A stretch of DNA of 64,000 nt from Tethya wilhelma (taxonomy: Eukaryota > Porifera > Demospongiae > Tethyida > Tethyidae), in the NCBI GenBank assembly GCA_964030475.1, contig CAXIPT010000001.1:20499672-20563671 (forward strand), written 5' to 3'. The position numbers were made by a program, and so were the translations under genes. Under the pieces are notes generated by a model, which saw nothing but the letters and a program-made list of their open reading frames with translations, was not told the DNA's origin and made no database searches. Shown one piece after another: positions 1 through 13,596 of the stretch; position 1 is the stretch's first letter, and each line of letters begins with the position of its first letter.

Positions 1-18
1 AGAGGTGATGACCATTAC

Positions 19-1226
19 CTGATGGAAGGAGACGGCATTGACGTCAAAGAAGACAAAGTTGTTCCACATCGGCAAGATGGACTTTACCATTTCACTTGGC
101 TGACCATTACCTGGCACATTATGATACTACAGTCATTGATACAAGTACCTTCAGGTACACACACACATACATAATGGTACTAACCATCCACAGCGAAGAG
201 ATCCAGTGCACCTAATTTCCACGATCATTGATTCAAGCCGCCAAGGTGTTAAGGCACATGTAGTCAAAAGAAAATGATAAAGTATCATCATGAGTTTGAT
301 AGCAATTGTATAGCAGCAAAACTTGAGTAACTTTAAGCTCATGTAAGCGATTATACTACAAATTTTAACTCTCTACTGTCCTGCTGAGTTACATACTTAA
401 CCCTTTCTCATACCTCCATCATCTTTGGTCCACTCTGGAACAAGATAATAGATAAACGCAATCCTCCTTCCCTCCAGCTCATCATCATGACACAACAGTA
501 CATCTGTATGGTGACAAGCGAGGCTTGACTTGCAAACCATTACTAACAATCCTGGAGCCTCCCCCCCCTTTCCATAGCTAATCTAGCTGTCAGTACAGTA
601 CTCAGGAGCAAGTAGAAACCTTGGACAAGAGTCCTATATATTGCTACTCAGATGCTACAAAACAAGCTATAGTGGAGTGGGTATTAAGTAATTCCAGTCA
701 TAAACCTTTGCATAATGTGCATAATTATACTTCTGATATCAGTGTTGCTACCCATACAAAAACAAAACAACAACAAGAGTAAATTGCACTGCATGTGTAT
801 CCTCTCTAGCCAACTACACACTGTGTTCTTATTACAAAGATTTCTTACTCAGGCTAACATGCATGCATTATTAGAGAGTTGAGGGGAAGGGGAAAATTTG
901 GGGGGGAGGAGGTGGATGTAATTAAGTTTGAGGGGGTAGTAGGGGAGTACTACAGGAACTGAGTTTCTCAAGACATTTATAACTTTTTGCGTGACTATTG
1001 TAAACATATTTCCTAGTCTGGGGAGTATACAGGAACAAATTGCTTCTCAAAACTTATCGCTTGTGACCGTCTTGAATACTCACCAATAATTATACTTACA
1101 AAGCAACAATTATTATATGCTATACCTGTGAACTCATACTTTGAACATGTCATGTCAATGCCGTCAGTGAGTTCAAGTCCAGTTGCTTCTCTCAGCCAGG
1201 GAAGAACTTGAGAATGAAAGAATGAC
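19..1226 (-). pseudogene. OGFOD1: OGFOD1 core exons, third copy (duplicate of 9569-10776)
   Basis: Four exons of a 2-oxoglutarate/Fe(II) prolyl hydroxylase are readable on the minus strand: 1126-1226 (ends TCSKYEFT), 414-503 ([12 protein letters not shown], with the HxD iron ligands), 185-211 ([10 protein letters not shown], a 27-nt microexon) and 19-110 ([13 protein letters not shown]...SFHQ, with the distal His ligand). Splice phases are mutually consistent. By eye, bases 1 to about 1235 match 9551 to about 10785 base for base (offset 9550), introns included. The next exon (VAEVLS...) would lie left of base 1. The copy ends in a GA repeat at a single N (1303), so it is more likely a duplicated or misplaced contig, or an unmerged allele, than a separate gene. 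It is not necessarily broken: within the window it is partial at both ends. Confidence 0.8.
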
Positions 1227-1230
1227 CTTC

Positions 1231-1233
1231 AGA

Positions 1234-1302
<69 letters not shown>

Positions 1303-1303
1303 N
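1231..1303. repeat. (GA)n microsatellite ending in an assembly gap
   Basis: About 70 bases of GA repeat end at a single N (1303). The corresponding place in the other copy is 10781-10834, a shorter GA run that continues into unique sequence. The N marks a contig join, so sequence on its two sides need not be neighbours in the genome. Confidence 0.9.
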
Positions 1304-3471
1304 ATTTGGAATCGATAAGTCATGCACTTCTCGATCCTTCTCAAGTTCATCAACATCAGAGTGGTTGCCGGCGGTTGATTCGCCAGCGGTACCTGATTCA
1401 GCACCAGAAGAGGAAGGAAGGTCAGCATTGCCGCCATCCTTTGATCTGATGACATTGTGTGCCAAGTCTAAACCGGTCAAGTGTGAGAGGAGACGACAGA
1501 AAGGTTCAGAGAGGATCACGTCCAAACAGGCCTTTGTTGATGAAGGAAGAGCTGTGGAATCAGCTTGAAGTACCCTCCTATATTCATGAGAATATATAAT
1601 ATCATACAAACAATAAGTGTGATACTACAGACTGTGTGACGATGATGTAACACACAACCTATACTAATCTGAACTAGCGCTTTTACAGTACTTCCCCATA
1701 GACTCTCAGTGCACGAAACATAGTCACGGAAGTCTCTAGTCAAACATTTTTGTGTTTTAACTTTCGCGGATGAGCTGTGCGAGTCCATATGTATTATGCA
1801 TTACAGAGAATTTTGCGGATAAAAACTTTCATGGATGGATCGTGATCCGCGAAAACCGCAAAAGTTCAACCCTGCAAAACTTTCCCGCTATACGGTATAT
1901 CATGGCACACACACTCACTCACCGGTGATTGAAAGGACCTTTCGCTGTCCACTTTATATCACTCATCTTTATCTCCTCACACAACTGGCTGTACTTCTCC
2001 TCCTGCATGCATGCATGAGTTCATACACTGTGACATATCCTAACCTTGCTTACATGGATGTAGCTATAAAGCTGATCAAGACATCCATGAAGTTTACCAA
2101 GAGAAGAAGCTATAACAGAAGCTTACCAAGAGAAGAAGCTATAACAGAAGCTTACCAAGAGAAGAAGCTATGAAGTTTACTAAGAGAAGAAGCTATAACT
2201 AAAGCTTACCAAGAGGAAGTCTGGTAGTTCAATCTGAGAATCAGCTTCAAACTGTTTCTGGATCTGTTCTTGCACACCCACGTCCAAGTAGAGAGGGTTG
2301 ACCCAATCAGAGAGGACATCGAGCTAAAGGAATGTAAGTTAATCGGACAACTGCATCAACATAAGATCACTGCGTGAAAATTTAACCTTTACAAACAATC
2401 CCAAACCTAAAGGAACCCTCCCAGCGCCTGCTCAGGCAAGTATCTAGATCACTGTATGTATAGTTCTCAACTTGAATTAGTAACAGTCCTACCAGGCTGA
2501 TGCCTTTTTTCCATCCTGAAATTTTCTCAGAAGAAAAGGATCTAGCCAAGCTTGATCCAGACCAGACTAGACAGTAATGTACTAGCAATGATAAACCAAC
2601 TCACTCCCATTGGTATAGGTGGATACAGTGGTAGCTTGGGTTCCTTATAAGGAGTGGGTCGTGGTGCAGGTGGACCGTGGAACCAGCCATTCACTGAGAG
2701 CCGAGTTTTAGTGGCTGAAAGTACCTCAGCTACCTGCACATGTGTGTGAGTACGAGGTGAAACAACTATATAAGGTGTCCGTCAAATAAAACGGCATTGT
2801 TTCAATAACACAACAAAGACAAGAATATTTATTTAGCTAATAATTTTTTCACTAACATAACTCATTAGTTTCTGTTAAATAGAGAAATTGCAATTAAACC
2901 AATAACCACAGGGGGTTGGAGCTTAATGGCATATCAACACCCATAAGAGGGGGCAGCTTGTATAGAGGTGATGACCATTACCTGATGGAAGGAGACGGCA
3001 TTGACGTCAAAGAAGACAAAGTTGTTCCACATCGGCAAGATGGACTTTACCACTTCACTTGGCTGACCATTACCTGGTATATTATGATACTACAGTCAAT
3101 GGTACAAGTACCTTCAGGTACATACACACATACATAATGGTACTAACCATCCACAGCGAAGAGATCCAGTGCACCTAATTTCCACGATCATCGATTCAAA
3201 CCGTCAAGGTGTTAAGGCACATGTAATCAAAAGAAAATAATAAAGTATGATCATGAGTTTGTATAACAATTGTATAGCAGCAAAACTTGAATAATTAATT
3301 TTAACCTCATGTAAGCCATTACACTACAAAATTTAACTCTTTGCTGTCCTGCTGAGTTACATGCTTAACCCTTTATAATACCTCCATCATCTTTGGTCCA
3401 CTCTGGAACAAGATAGTAGATGAACGCAATCCTCCTTCCCTCCAGCTCATCATCATGACACAACAGTACAT
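1304..3471 (-). CDS. OGFOD1: OGFOD1-like prolyl hydroxylase, diverged partial copy with the 3' half
   Basis: Minus-strand exons in order: 3382-3471 ([12 protein letters not shown], HxD motif), 3148-3174 ([10 protein letters not shown]), 2982-3073 ([17 protein letters not shown]), 2605-2733 ([20 protein letters not shown], with the 2-oxoglutarate-binding Arg), 2210-2323 ([16 protein letters not shown]...LPDFLL) and about 1304-1575 ([20 protein letters not shown] then an acidic, Ser-rich linker). The first four match the 9.2-10.1 kb exons with scattered substitutions and indels; the last two occur only here. [10 protein letters not shown] and the [16 protein letters not shown] stretch match the second (C-terminal) domain of OGFOD1. 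About 35 residues expected between them were not found in 1576-2209, and the splice phases (0, then one needing two extra bases) also call for a missing exon. The N at 1303 truncates the 3' end. It could be the other allele or a partial tandem duplicate. Confidence 0.75.
1740..1905. repeat. Putative MITE-like repeat in OGFOD1 intron
   Basis: Two related CG-rich motifs (TTTCGCGGATGAGC near 1751, GATCCGCGAAAACCGCAAAA near 1843) and the ending CCGCTATACGGTATA flank an AT-rich stretch, unlike the surrounding intron. The expected middle exon of the OGFOD1 copy should lie hereabouts but was not found. The boundaries are uncertain and no target duplication was recognised. Confidence 0.35.
2088..2215. 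repeat. OGFOD1: Tandem repeat, about 30-bp unit, overlapping an OGFOD1 splice donor
   Basis: About four imperfect copies of a unit containing TTACCAAGAGAAGAAGCTAT run up to the 3' edge of the 2210-2323 exon. Read on the minus strand, each unit repeats the exon end and donor (CTTG then GTAAGC or GTAAAC), so the true donor at 2208-2209 is followed by decoy donors. Confidence 0.85.
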
Positions 3472-3710
3472 CTGTATCGTGACAAGCAAGCCGTGATTTA
3501 CAAACCATTACTAACAATCCTAGAGTCCCGTCCCCCCCTTCCATAGCTAAGCTAGCTCTTAGTACTCAGGAACAAGTAGAAATCTTGGACAAGAGTTCTA
3601 TTGCTACTCAAGCTACAGTGGAGTGGGTATTAAGTAATTCCAGTCATAAACCTTTGCATAATGTGCATAAATATAATTCTGATATCAGTGTTGCTACCCA
3701 TATAAATGAA

Positions 3711-4672
3711 AGCACCGATGGTGCACAAGCCTCGGCACACTCATTGACAACTAGCTAGTGCACTTGTATGCATATTATACTGTGTAAAAGAGTGTATCAT
3801 AGCTACATGTACGTATGAGTACTATGAGTCAATGTATTAGAAAATAATCACCTATAGGCACACAGTGACACTGTCCGTACAGCCACCACCATATCTCTGT
3901 GATGAAGCAGCAGGCCAACTAGCTGGCATGCATAAATAAACATGCATGTGTACAAAAGACCATTAGTACCGAGACTCATGCAACAAGTCCCAGCTCAGTA
4001 TGCCTGATCTGTGTCAGCGGCCTAGCACTGATGATCAATCATGACTGATCCGCAGTGGTCTCAGCTAGCCGATAGTACAATGATCTCAGTAAGGAAAACT
4101 CACTTTAGAAAATCCATTGAACCAGTGGTAAAACTTTGAACAGTAATGCTTAGTTATACTGCTCGAAAGCAGATATTCAACTAGCCTGAACCATACTGAG
4201 ACAGGTCATACTGCATCAAGTGATGCTGCATCATGGCAGTATGCAGTCAAGAGACAAGTTGCAGCATATAAAACAATCAATTGAGTTACTTACTTGTGCA
4301 AGCAGCTAAGCCAACTGAACCACATCACATCCAGCTAGAGCCAGAGCTTTGAACTGAACTGAGCATATCTGGTCCAACTGTAATTCTAGATAACGCACAC
4401 TACATGGGGCATGATCGTGGGTGCGGATTCGAAGCTAAGCATTCTGGGAAGCATAAAGCCTCAAATCTCAGAAACTACAGCGTATTGCAAGATTCTACAC
4501 AACAAATTTCTAGATAATTCTGATTCATGAACGTAAGTACCTTCTGTTTGTACCATGGAGCTGCCATTCTTCAGATAATCTAGTAACAGACACCATAGAT
4601 AATATATTATTTATGCAGACACACAGACAAAATGACTACCGTAACCCTCTGCAATTGCTACGCACGAGGCTT
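3711..4672 (-). mobile_element. Terminal-hairpin repeat element (reverse orientation)
   Basis: This stretch resembles 27843-28558 in reverse complement. The left edge AAAGCACCGATGGTGCACAA matches the other copy's right edge near 28555. The right edge (4646-4669, CCTCTGCAATTGCTACGCAC then GAGG) can fold as a short hairpin and matches the hairpin opening the other copy at 27848. Inside, GAGTGTATCAT near 3791 also has its counterpart. No coding region is visible. The allele-like copy at 10300 lacks the insertion, so it entered after the copies separated. The class is unknown. Confidence 0.6.
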
Positions 4673-4677
4673 AACTA

Positions 4678-4764
4678 TTGGAGAACCCAAGAACCTTTCC
4701 CACTAAAACTAGTGGAGAATCCAAGAACCTTTCCCACTAAAACTAGTGGAGAACCCAAGAACCT
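4678..4764. repeat. 34-bp tandem repeat, about 2.5 units, at a contig end
   Basis: The unit starts GGAGAACCCAAGAACCTTTC and continues CCACTAAAACTAGT. It is cut by the N at 4765. A related fragment, AAGAACCCAAGAACCT, occurs at about 15009. Confidence 0.85.
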
Positions 4765-4765
4765 N

Positions 4766-7700
4766 TAGCTTAAAACAAGATTTTATTACATAAGTTAAAA
4801 ATTATGTATTCTTACAAGTTTACTAGATATTATTATGCATGTGTGTATCATGCACGCTCATTATTTAACAATCTCTGTGTATGTGTGTATGTGCATATCA
4901 TCACATTAAGTCAGTAATGAGCTGAAGAGGTGGTGAGCAATTTGATCCTAATCTGGTGTAATTTGTAGCCCTACATCATAATGGGTTAATTCAATTATGG
5001 AGGTATGAAGAACATCTTAACCTCTGCAATTGCATGCAGTCGGTCGGCATTCAATGAGTCCAGACTCAAAGATGCCTGGCTATATCTATAGCTCTCCAGC
5101 ATGAATACTTTGTGCAGATGTTGATATAACTGTGTGCGTGCACTTGTACAATGTAACTTGTACGTTCAAAAATTTCTCTCTTTTTCTTTCATTGATGTAT
5201 GTTTTTGTTAATCTGTTCTTGTGCAATACATGGGGTATACCTATATGGACTGACCTAATTCCAAATCCTGTTTGTTAAACTATGATGCTTATACGTGATA
5301 TGCTTATATGGTGCTAATTTTTCAGCCAAAGCAACTAGTGTTTTAATGTTTATTTTTCATGCATTTGACGCTCTGGTTACACCGTGGATGTTTGTCGTAA
5401 ATACACATGTCCATTCTTCATTTATGGAGTCGATGCAACACAAGTATGTGCCATGATGTAATGTTTTTTCCTTCTAAATAGCCTTGTGGTCAACTGTTGA
5501 ATAAACTTCGCATGATCATTTGGGGATTTTCTTTCACAGTTTGCCCTGTAGGGACTAGACTGCTTCCAAAAGCCTTACCATGGAGATCGAGTCATGCATG
5601 CATGTGTATGGTATACTCACACATTTATATCATGATAATATTATGTGAAATGATGATCGGAGTACAGAGTAATGACTGGTTCGTATTTGCTTGCATACTA
5701 GAATCCAAAACATGAAACTGTATGTGTGTGTGTGTATGCTTCTTTCATTGAATTCGCAGACAGTGTTGTGAATTCCAAGTCCATCACGAAATCTATCGAT
5801 CTAGTAGGTGTTGTCTTCTCTCCTGGCATATCCTGCTGAATCATAATTGTCCCTACAATTTGTGTGTGCATAGTTACATGTTTGTGCATCCAAACCTTTT
5901 CTGTGTCTCATCTGAATGTTGGAACACCAATGAAAACATGTTTACACTGAGCGCAGTGGAGAATGCATTGTGTATTCACATAATAATATTATTATAGTAG
6001 CTTTTACCCATGATGCAGTGTTGAAGTTCATTTTCCTTTGCATACATACATACACACAATCTCATACCATTTATGTGTAAGGTTCAAAGTTCAGACAATT
6101 CTGTCATAATACAAGCATTATGTCATGAGCTTGACCACAGTGCTATATATAGTATGACTTACATAGCCATTATAGTTCCTCTCAATGAAGCTACATAATT
6201 ATATCCATGGAATTTCCTCCTGTATAGGAATGACGTGTAGACTTCCAGTAACTTCATGGTTGCACTGATCTCCTCAATTTAAGCTCTTTAGGTTCCTCTG
6301 TACTTCCTCATGTACCCTCACTCACTCCCTGCTCTTGTGCAATATCTAGAATGGTCTTGATCTTCCTTAGTTTCACTTCCAGTAGTTTCTAGCACTCAGA
6401 GATGGCTAGCTTGTTGGCTATATATTTGCTCGATACACACTGTATAGGCACCCTTTTGTTGTTGTCATGACAATCATCATGCAGTCATCATGCATGTATA
6501 TGCACGTTCAGATTAACCTATAATGTCATCCATCATGCATGAATCAAAGTATTATGACGTTGTAAAAATGTTGCTTGTATTTGTCCTTGTATAGATTGTG
6601 TAATTTTCCTGGAACGTTATAATCTCTCTTTTGATCATTTGATATCTTCTGTAAGCAAATTATATCCTATATGACGTTGTTGAGAGTATAGATAATTTGC
6701 CTTGTGGACTTTTGCAACTTTATCCCGTGAGAATATCCTGGTTTACATCCCATGCTTTGTAGCCCCCTAATTCTATCACAATGTGGTCACACATACACAT
6801 ATAGTATGATACAATTATAGTCTTCGATACACCGGATAATTTTCCACCAATTCTTCTCACTTGTAGCATAACAGACACTTGCGGTGTGTATATACAAGAA
6901 TGTGTGCGTCACTCGGATTCACCGATGATAAGTTGATAAGTCTGGTTTGAGAACCCAAAGCAAAATACACAGAATACCTCAAATTGTGGGAGGCTGTTTT
7001 CCCAATTAAGCTGTTATAACGATCATAATGTGTTTGCATGGCATGCTTGAGAACGCACGCGTGTGTGTACACATGTAACCTTATCCTCCTATTGATGTAA
7101 ATAGTAAAGCCATAATTTGCTGCGTGCAATGTCTTGGAAAAAACAACCTAATTTTTTTGCATCGCTGGACTTGTGCAGTCACTTACTCTACAATAATGCA
7201 TACCGTATAGTTTTGTGAAAATTCCTTTGGAAATAGACATGCATGCATCAACAACCACACACAGGCTATAGGCCATGCAGTATATGATCAAAGAGGTCAA
7301 TAAACATGTTAATATAAGCTTTTTGCCACAGAGACTGTTCATATTGGTACTATACCTTGCCATAAATTCAACTAACACTCATGCATACACTGCATAAAAT
7401 TAAGGTTTGTAGAGTCACTGCATGTGACTGCATATATAGCCATGGACAATTCAGCTCATCTTTGATGCATCAATATTAGGTGATTCCTGCATAATGCATA
7501 TATGAGTTGGTTCTAAAACTGTACACACATCACTCCCACATCTGTGTTTATACATGTGGTGTGTCTTTATCAATATGTAGGCATCCAGAGTTGCCATGAG
7601 AGCATGCAAACAATCCCATGTGTACCATCCTGCATGCATGCCATACTTGAAGGAGGTCAAATAGTTTGCACTTATACTTAACACACATGCATGCACTAGA

Positions 7701-9097
7701 TTTGCTTGAGCTTCTTATTATGTTATTTGTTAATAATTCAAATTTTACTTAAAGTGATATGCATTGCATCCTTTGCATCCTTTGCATACAAGGATGCATG
7801 ATACTTGTTATTGCTTGAAAAAACTTTGGACTTATACAGTGGCATGCAAACAAATTGTATGTTTGTTTTCCATAAAAGTAGTCGCTGTGTCTACGTGGAG
7901 TTCTATATACTGACTGTCTCTTATAGCTATAGCTCACGCAGTCTTTATACCATGCATGATTATCGTGTGTGTACAGCATGCATGCGTGTTTGTTGTAAAT
8001 TGTATATTCAATGCATGCTGTTTGGCTATAAAAAGTGCATATCTTGAAAGATTGACACCATGGTTACCACGTTCCTAAGATTGGATGGTGTTGGGTGGAA
8101 GGCAAATGTTTTCTATGCGTTTGACAGTGTAAGTTGTTGGCAGTTTAACGGAGCTGTTTGATGTGTGCAATTTTAAAGTCATAACTTGATGTTTCCATAA
8201 TTTGTGCTGCTTTTGATTTTGGAAAGCAAGACATGTAGGGGGTATAAGTGGTTTTTAAGAGGGACATCTACTTGCAAATACATGCCTGTACGTTTGTAAA
8301 GTTACAAATTGTGGGCAGGTTGTCTAAGTGGGTACAATATTTCTTTTGAGAGGTGAAGTTCTGAAAGGGTATAGCTCATATATATTAAGGTTAAAAATCA
8401 GTGGGAAAGCAAAACCATGAATTGTGAATATATATATGATTGTATGTGTGTTGACATCAAGGTCTTAAACATTCTAGCAGTTTTGTTCACAAAGGACATT
8501 GTTCTAATTAATCAGTCCTTTTCTCCTCAAAAAATATTGAAATTCGATCGACCGTATTTTAATGTATGGATTTGGTGTGTACACATGTTACATAGTGAAT
8601 GATTACTGACTCTTAGATAACTCTCATCGTAGATTAACGTAGTGTGTATGTGACTTTCAAACCTTTAGGTATGCTGTGGTTTTCTGATTTACCCCCACTG
8701 GGAGTGTGAATGGTCCAACATGTTTTGTGAACACTATTGATAACTCTATTTGTTACTTGACTTGTAAATTGTGTCGAACGTAACGCATCAACCACATACA
8801 GTTTGTTGTAAAACTTTAACTTAAATGTGCTAATTATTGATGAATCAACTACCTACTTGTCTTGAGATTTGCCACCCTCTTACAGACGTGTGCACAACTG
8901 TTTTATTTTTCCCTATATAGTATTTAATTGTTCATTTCAGTGGTTTTTGTTGTCATTGACAACTGTCCATTGCATGCCGCATTGCATGAGTTTAGCCGAT
9001 CTGACGTGTACAATTGAAGTGAAATTGCACAGTGTTGATTGCATTGTTACAGTAATAGACTATAGTTGCATGTTGTGTGTTTTCATGAAACATGATT
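4766..9097. repeat. Segmental duplicate A, paralogous to LSM4 intron 6
   Basis: No gene is visible here; short reading frames look like noise. The whole stretch is collinear, in the same orientation, with 26510-32345 inside LSM4. Landmarks pair in order: GATCCTAATCTGGTGTAATT (4943 and about 26697), TTGTGGTCA..TTGAATAAACTT (about 5482 and 27153), ACATCCCATGCTTTGTAG (about 6746 and 29585) and CATGTAGGGGGTATAAGTGG (about 8231 and 31465). Copy A is shorter because copy B carries later insertions. It ends abruptly near 9097 at GATGCCTTTT, where OGFOD1 intron sequence resumes, and its left end is lost at the N (4765). Whether it is a dispersed repeat, a true segmental duplication or a chimeric contig cannot be told here. 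Confidence 0.75.
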
Positions 9098-9201
9098 TTT
9101 CTGATGCCTTTTCCATCTCAAAATTTTCTCAGTAAGAAATGGATCTAGCTAAGCTTGATGCAGACTAGACAGTATGTACTAGCAATGATAAACAAACTCA
9201 C

Positions 9202-10777
9202 TCCCATTGGCATAGGTGGATATAGTGGTACTTTGGGTTCCTTATAAGGAGTGGGTCGTGGTGCAGGTGGACCGTGGAACCAGCCATTCACTGAGAGCCG
9301 AGTCTTAGTGGCTGAAAGTACCTCAGCTACCTGCACACGTTGTGTGAGTGTGAGATAAAAACACTATATATGGTGTCCATCAAATAAAACAGTATTGTTT
9401 CAATAACACAACAAAGACAAGAATATTTATTTAGTTAAAAAAATTTTTTTCACTAAGATGTTCCTCTTAAATTGAAATTGTAATTAAAGCAATAACCCCA
9501 GGGGGTTGGAGCTTAATGGCATATCAACGCAATAAGAGGGGGTAGCCTGTAGAGGTGATGACCATTACCTGATGGAAGGAGACGGCATTGACGTCAAAGA
9601 AGACAAAGTTGTTCCACATCGGCAAGATGGACTTTACCATTTCACTTGGCTGACCATTACCTGGCACATTATGATACTACAGTCATTGATACAAGTACCT
9701 TCAGGTACACACACACATACATAATGGTACTAACCATCCACAGCGAAGAGATCCAGTGCACCTAATTTCCACGATCATTGATTCAAGCCGCCAAGGTGTT
9801 AAGGCACATGTAGTCAAAAGAAAATGATAAAGTATCATCATGAGTTTGATAGCAATTGTATAGCAGCAAAACTTGAGTAACTTTAAGCTCATGTAAGCGA
9901 TTATACTACAAATTTTAACTCTCTACTGTCCTGCTGAGTTACATACTTAACCCTTTCTCATACCTCCATCATCTTTGGTCCACTCTGGAACAAGATAATA
10001 GATAAACGCAATCCTCCTTCCCTCCAGCTCATCATCATGACACAACAGTACATCTGTATGGTGACAAGCGAGGCTTGACTTGCAAACCATTACTAACAAT
10101 CCTGGAGCCTCCCCCCCCTTTCCATAGCTAATCTAGCTGTCAGTACAGTACTCAGGAGCAAGTAGAAACCTTGGACAAGAGTCCTATATATTGCTACTCA
10201 GATGCTACAAAACAAGCTATAGTGGAGTGGGTATTAAGTAATTCCAGTCATAAACCTTTGCATAATGTGCATAATTATACTTCTGATATCAGTGTTGCTA
10301 CCCATACAAAAACAAAACAACAACAAGAGTAAATTGCACTGCATGTGTATCCTCTCTAGCCAACTACACACTGTGTTCTTATTACAAAGATTTCTTACTC
10401 AGGCTAACATGCATGCATTATTAGAGAGTTGAGGGGAAGGGGAAAATTTGGGGGGGAGGAGGTGGATGTAATTAAGTTTGAGGGGGTAGTAGGGGAGTAC
10501 TACAGGAACTGAGTTTCTCAAGACATTTATAACTTTTTGCGTGACTATTGTAAACATATTTCCTAGTCTGGGGAGTATACAGGAACAAATTGCTTCTCAA
10601 AACTTATCGCTTGTGACCGTCTTGAATACTCACCAATAATTATACTTACAAAGCAACAATTATTATATGCTATACCTGTGAACTCATACTTTGAACATGT
10701 CATGTCAATGCCGTCAGTGAGTTCAAGTCCAGTTGCTTCTCTCAGCCAGGGAAGAACTTGAGAATGAAAGAATGACC

Positions 10778-10838
<61 letters not shown>

Positions 10839-13562
10839 AAATACATGTATCTACATGATAACAAACAATCAGTAGTAACCTATTTTGCTATTTGATTTAA
10901 AATATCAAATAGCATATTATACCTGAGTTTAGATATGCAAGGAGATCGTTTGAATTTCTTAAGGTCATCAGACTGCATAAGAAAAACGGAAAAAGAGAGA
11001 AACACCATGACAACAACTTAACTAAATAAAAATAAATTAGGGACTTTGTGGATAAAATGTTTAGTGCTCCAAAAAATTAAAGTTATGTCACAACCCAAAA
11101 CTTTCACACATACTTATACAAACAAATTTTCATTGACATCACCGCCAGGTGTAAGCACTGACGTAAGTGCCCTAAATAGAACAACAACAACAATAATAAA
11201 AGAGTAATTTGTTTACTGTTTTGAAAACAAACAATACACAGTGCATGCATACAGACATCACTAGAGCACCATGCAGAAGACTCTGAAAAAGCATGGAAAC
11301 ATCTTCACATTGGTGGTATCATAGAACTACATTAACTATGGTGGTATACAATTAAAATTTGCCGATTTAAGCGTCGATTAGCAGCACAGAAGTTGCCAAA
11401 TTAGACATTATTATTGATTTTTGCCACACGTTATGCAAAAAACATGCCATGATAATAATAAAATATTCTTGTGTGAAATAGCTATAATAATTATTATAGT
11501 CAGCGCAAAATTGCCAAAATTAATTCCCACCAGTCATTTCTACATTTATGGTAATATCTAGGCAAAATGAACACTACCTTTGTACAGAAGCGAACCACAA
11601 CAAGTTTATACACAATGAATTCGGATGACACCATAAAACTGGGTTGTTTATAATACACACAAGTACAAGAATCCCATGTTTTAACCCCCCTGAGGCAATA
11701 CTACATTTAACAATTCAAAATTTTTGCCTCAGGCCACAACTCTCACGGAAATCAGACTTAAAAATTGGACACAAAAGAGAAAAAGTCTTACCCAGTTTTC
11801 CCCAGTGGTACTAATCAATTACATTACTAACGGTTAATTATCAAAGAAATTGAGGAACTTCCCCAAACACGCTCCAAAACAAAGCCAAATCTGGAAATGA
11901 AACGCTCGCTCGGTTGACAAATGCTAACCCCCTTTCCTCCTTTCGCTGTTTTGTAAACTCTCCAATACAAAATGACATACCACTTCATTACAACTTGAAA
12001 CTGCAAACCCACTACAACAAACCCTCAAAGAAAAGTGATACAGCATGCAAAAATATAAATTTCTATTCATCAAGTACCACACTGTGCCTGTTACAACGGA
12101 AGGAAAGTTAAAACTTCAGAAAGGTCCCATTTACCGACACTCACGTACCAAAGACAGGACGGGAAAAAGCTGTTGTGCTTCTAAAAAGTTCCAAGTCTAA
12201 AGCCTGTTTGCTGTTTTGGTAGATATTTCAAGTGATAACAATTATCGGTTATTGATATCTTGAATAATAATTAGTCCAATGTTTATTCAAGTGTTGTGTT
12301 GCAATAACTCATTATAACCTCGGATAACTAACCAACATACACTCAAAAGTTGGAGCTAGGTTTATCTTAATCACCAGTAAATATCTGGAGAGATACAATA
12401 ATTATGTGGGTGGATGCAGAATATTTGTATAGTGCTGTATACGACAGCCTGACTATAGGGGATTTAAACACTTGAGCAACAGAACCCCCCATGCATTCAA
12501 AATGCATGCAATCAAGCAAGCAACATGATATATTATCAATCATTTTGCATGCATGGGAGTATACAATGTGTCGGTGCAGCTCTGCATGGTAGGGACTCTA
12601 CTTTATGAAGAATTACAATGCAGCAAAATGCATGTATATTGCAAGAAAATCTCAAAGGAAGGTATAAAAGGAGTCTCTCCTCACTTGCCAGTCACACAAC
12701 TTCAAATTGTAAGAGACAAAGAAAAGAACTCAAATCTAATTATCTATCTTCGATCAACTTATTTATTTACAGTATACGAGTCCTTTCAAGATTCCTTTGA
12801 GACATTCTCAATCACTATACCAGATCTCAATCAATCAAATTAAGTTAAAAACATGGCCAACTTCAAAATCTCTCTCAAAATCTTCCAGCTAGGAGCTCTC
12901 ATGTTCTTGATTGCATGCATGTTCAATACCGGAAGCACTGCTCCAGCTTCATCAACAAACCAATGTGAAGAACTAGCTGTACCAATGTGTGCAACAAGGT
13001 CGTGTTGTGTTGAAGAGATCTTTACGGAGACAGAGTCTAGAAGCAACAAATCTCTGCTGAACGAAGTGAGCAAGGGAGCTATCACTCTGCACAACTTCTT
13101 GGTGAGTATGCATAATATTGTATAATGCATGTAGGTCTATAGCCAGACACAACAAAAGTTAGTTCAAAGCATAAGCAGTATATACATTACAAATTTAGGA
13201 TTTACACAACCCTATATTTCAGTGTCCAAACACACACACATTGTATGTTTTTGCAGAATCATTTCTACTTAAACAAGTTGTTCTTCCATCCGTCAATAAA
13301 TAATCGCACATTCATAATACACGAGGAAGGATTAAAGGGTCTTGCAGTGCTTCAGCAATATCTGTACCTCTTCAACATCATCAATGCTAACGGAGAAAAT
13401 GACAACATGACCTACTTCCAACTCATCGTAAAACACCTCCTGAAGGACACATGTCTCTGGGTAAGTCCCTATAGTTTAGCACTAATTAACACGTACACAA
13501 TATAATATATTATAGTCTGTACCTGATGAGATTAATATAGGCATACCAATTGCGGTTACACA

Positions 13563-13596
<34 letters not shown>

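Noticed and set aside
8869..9135. 88-residue ORF with signal-like hydrophobic stretches
   Set aside because: It lies in duplicate A; the paralogous stretch at 32090-32330 does not keep the frame open, so it is not conserved coding sequence.
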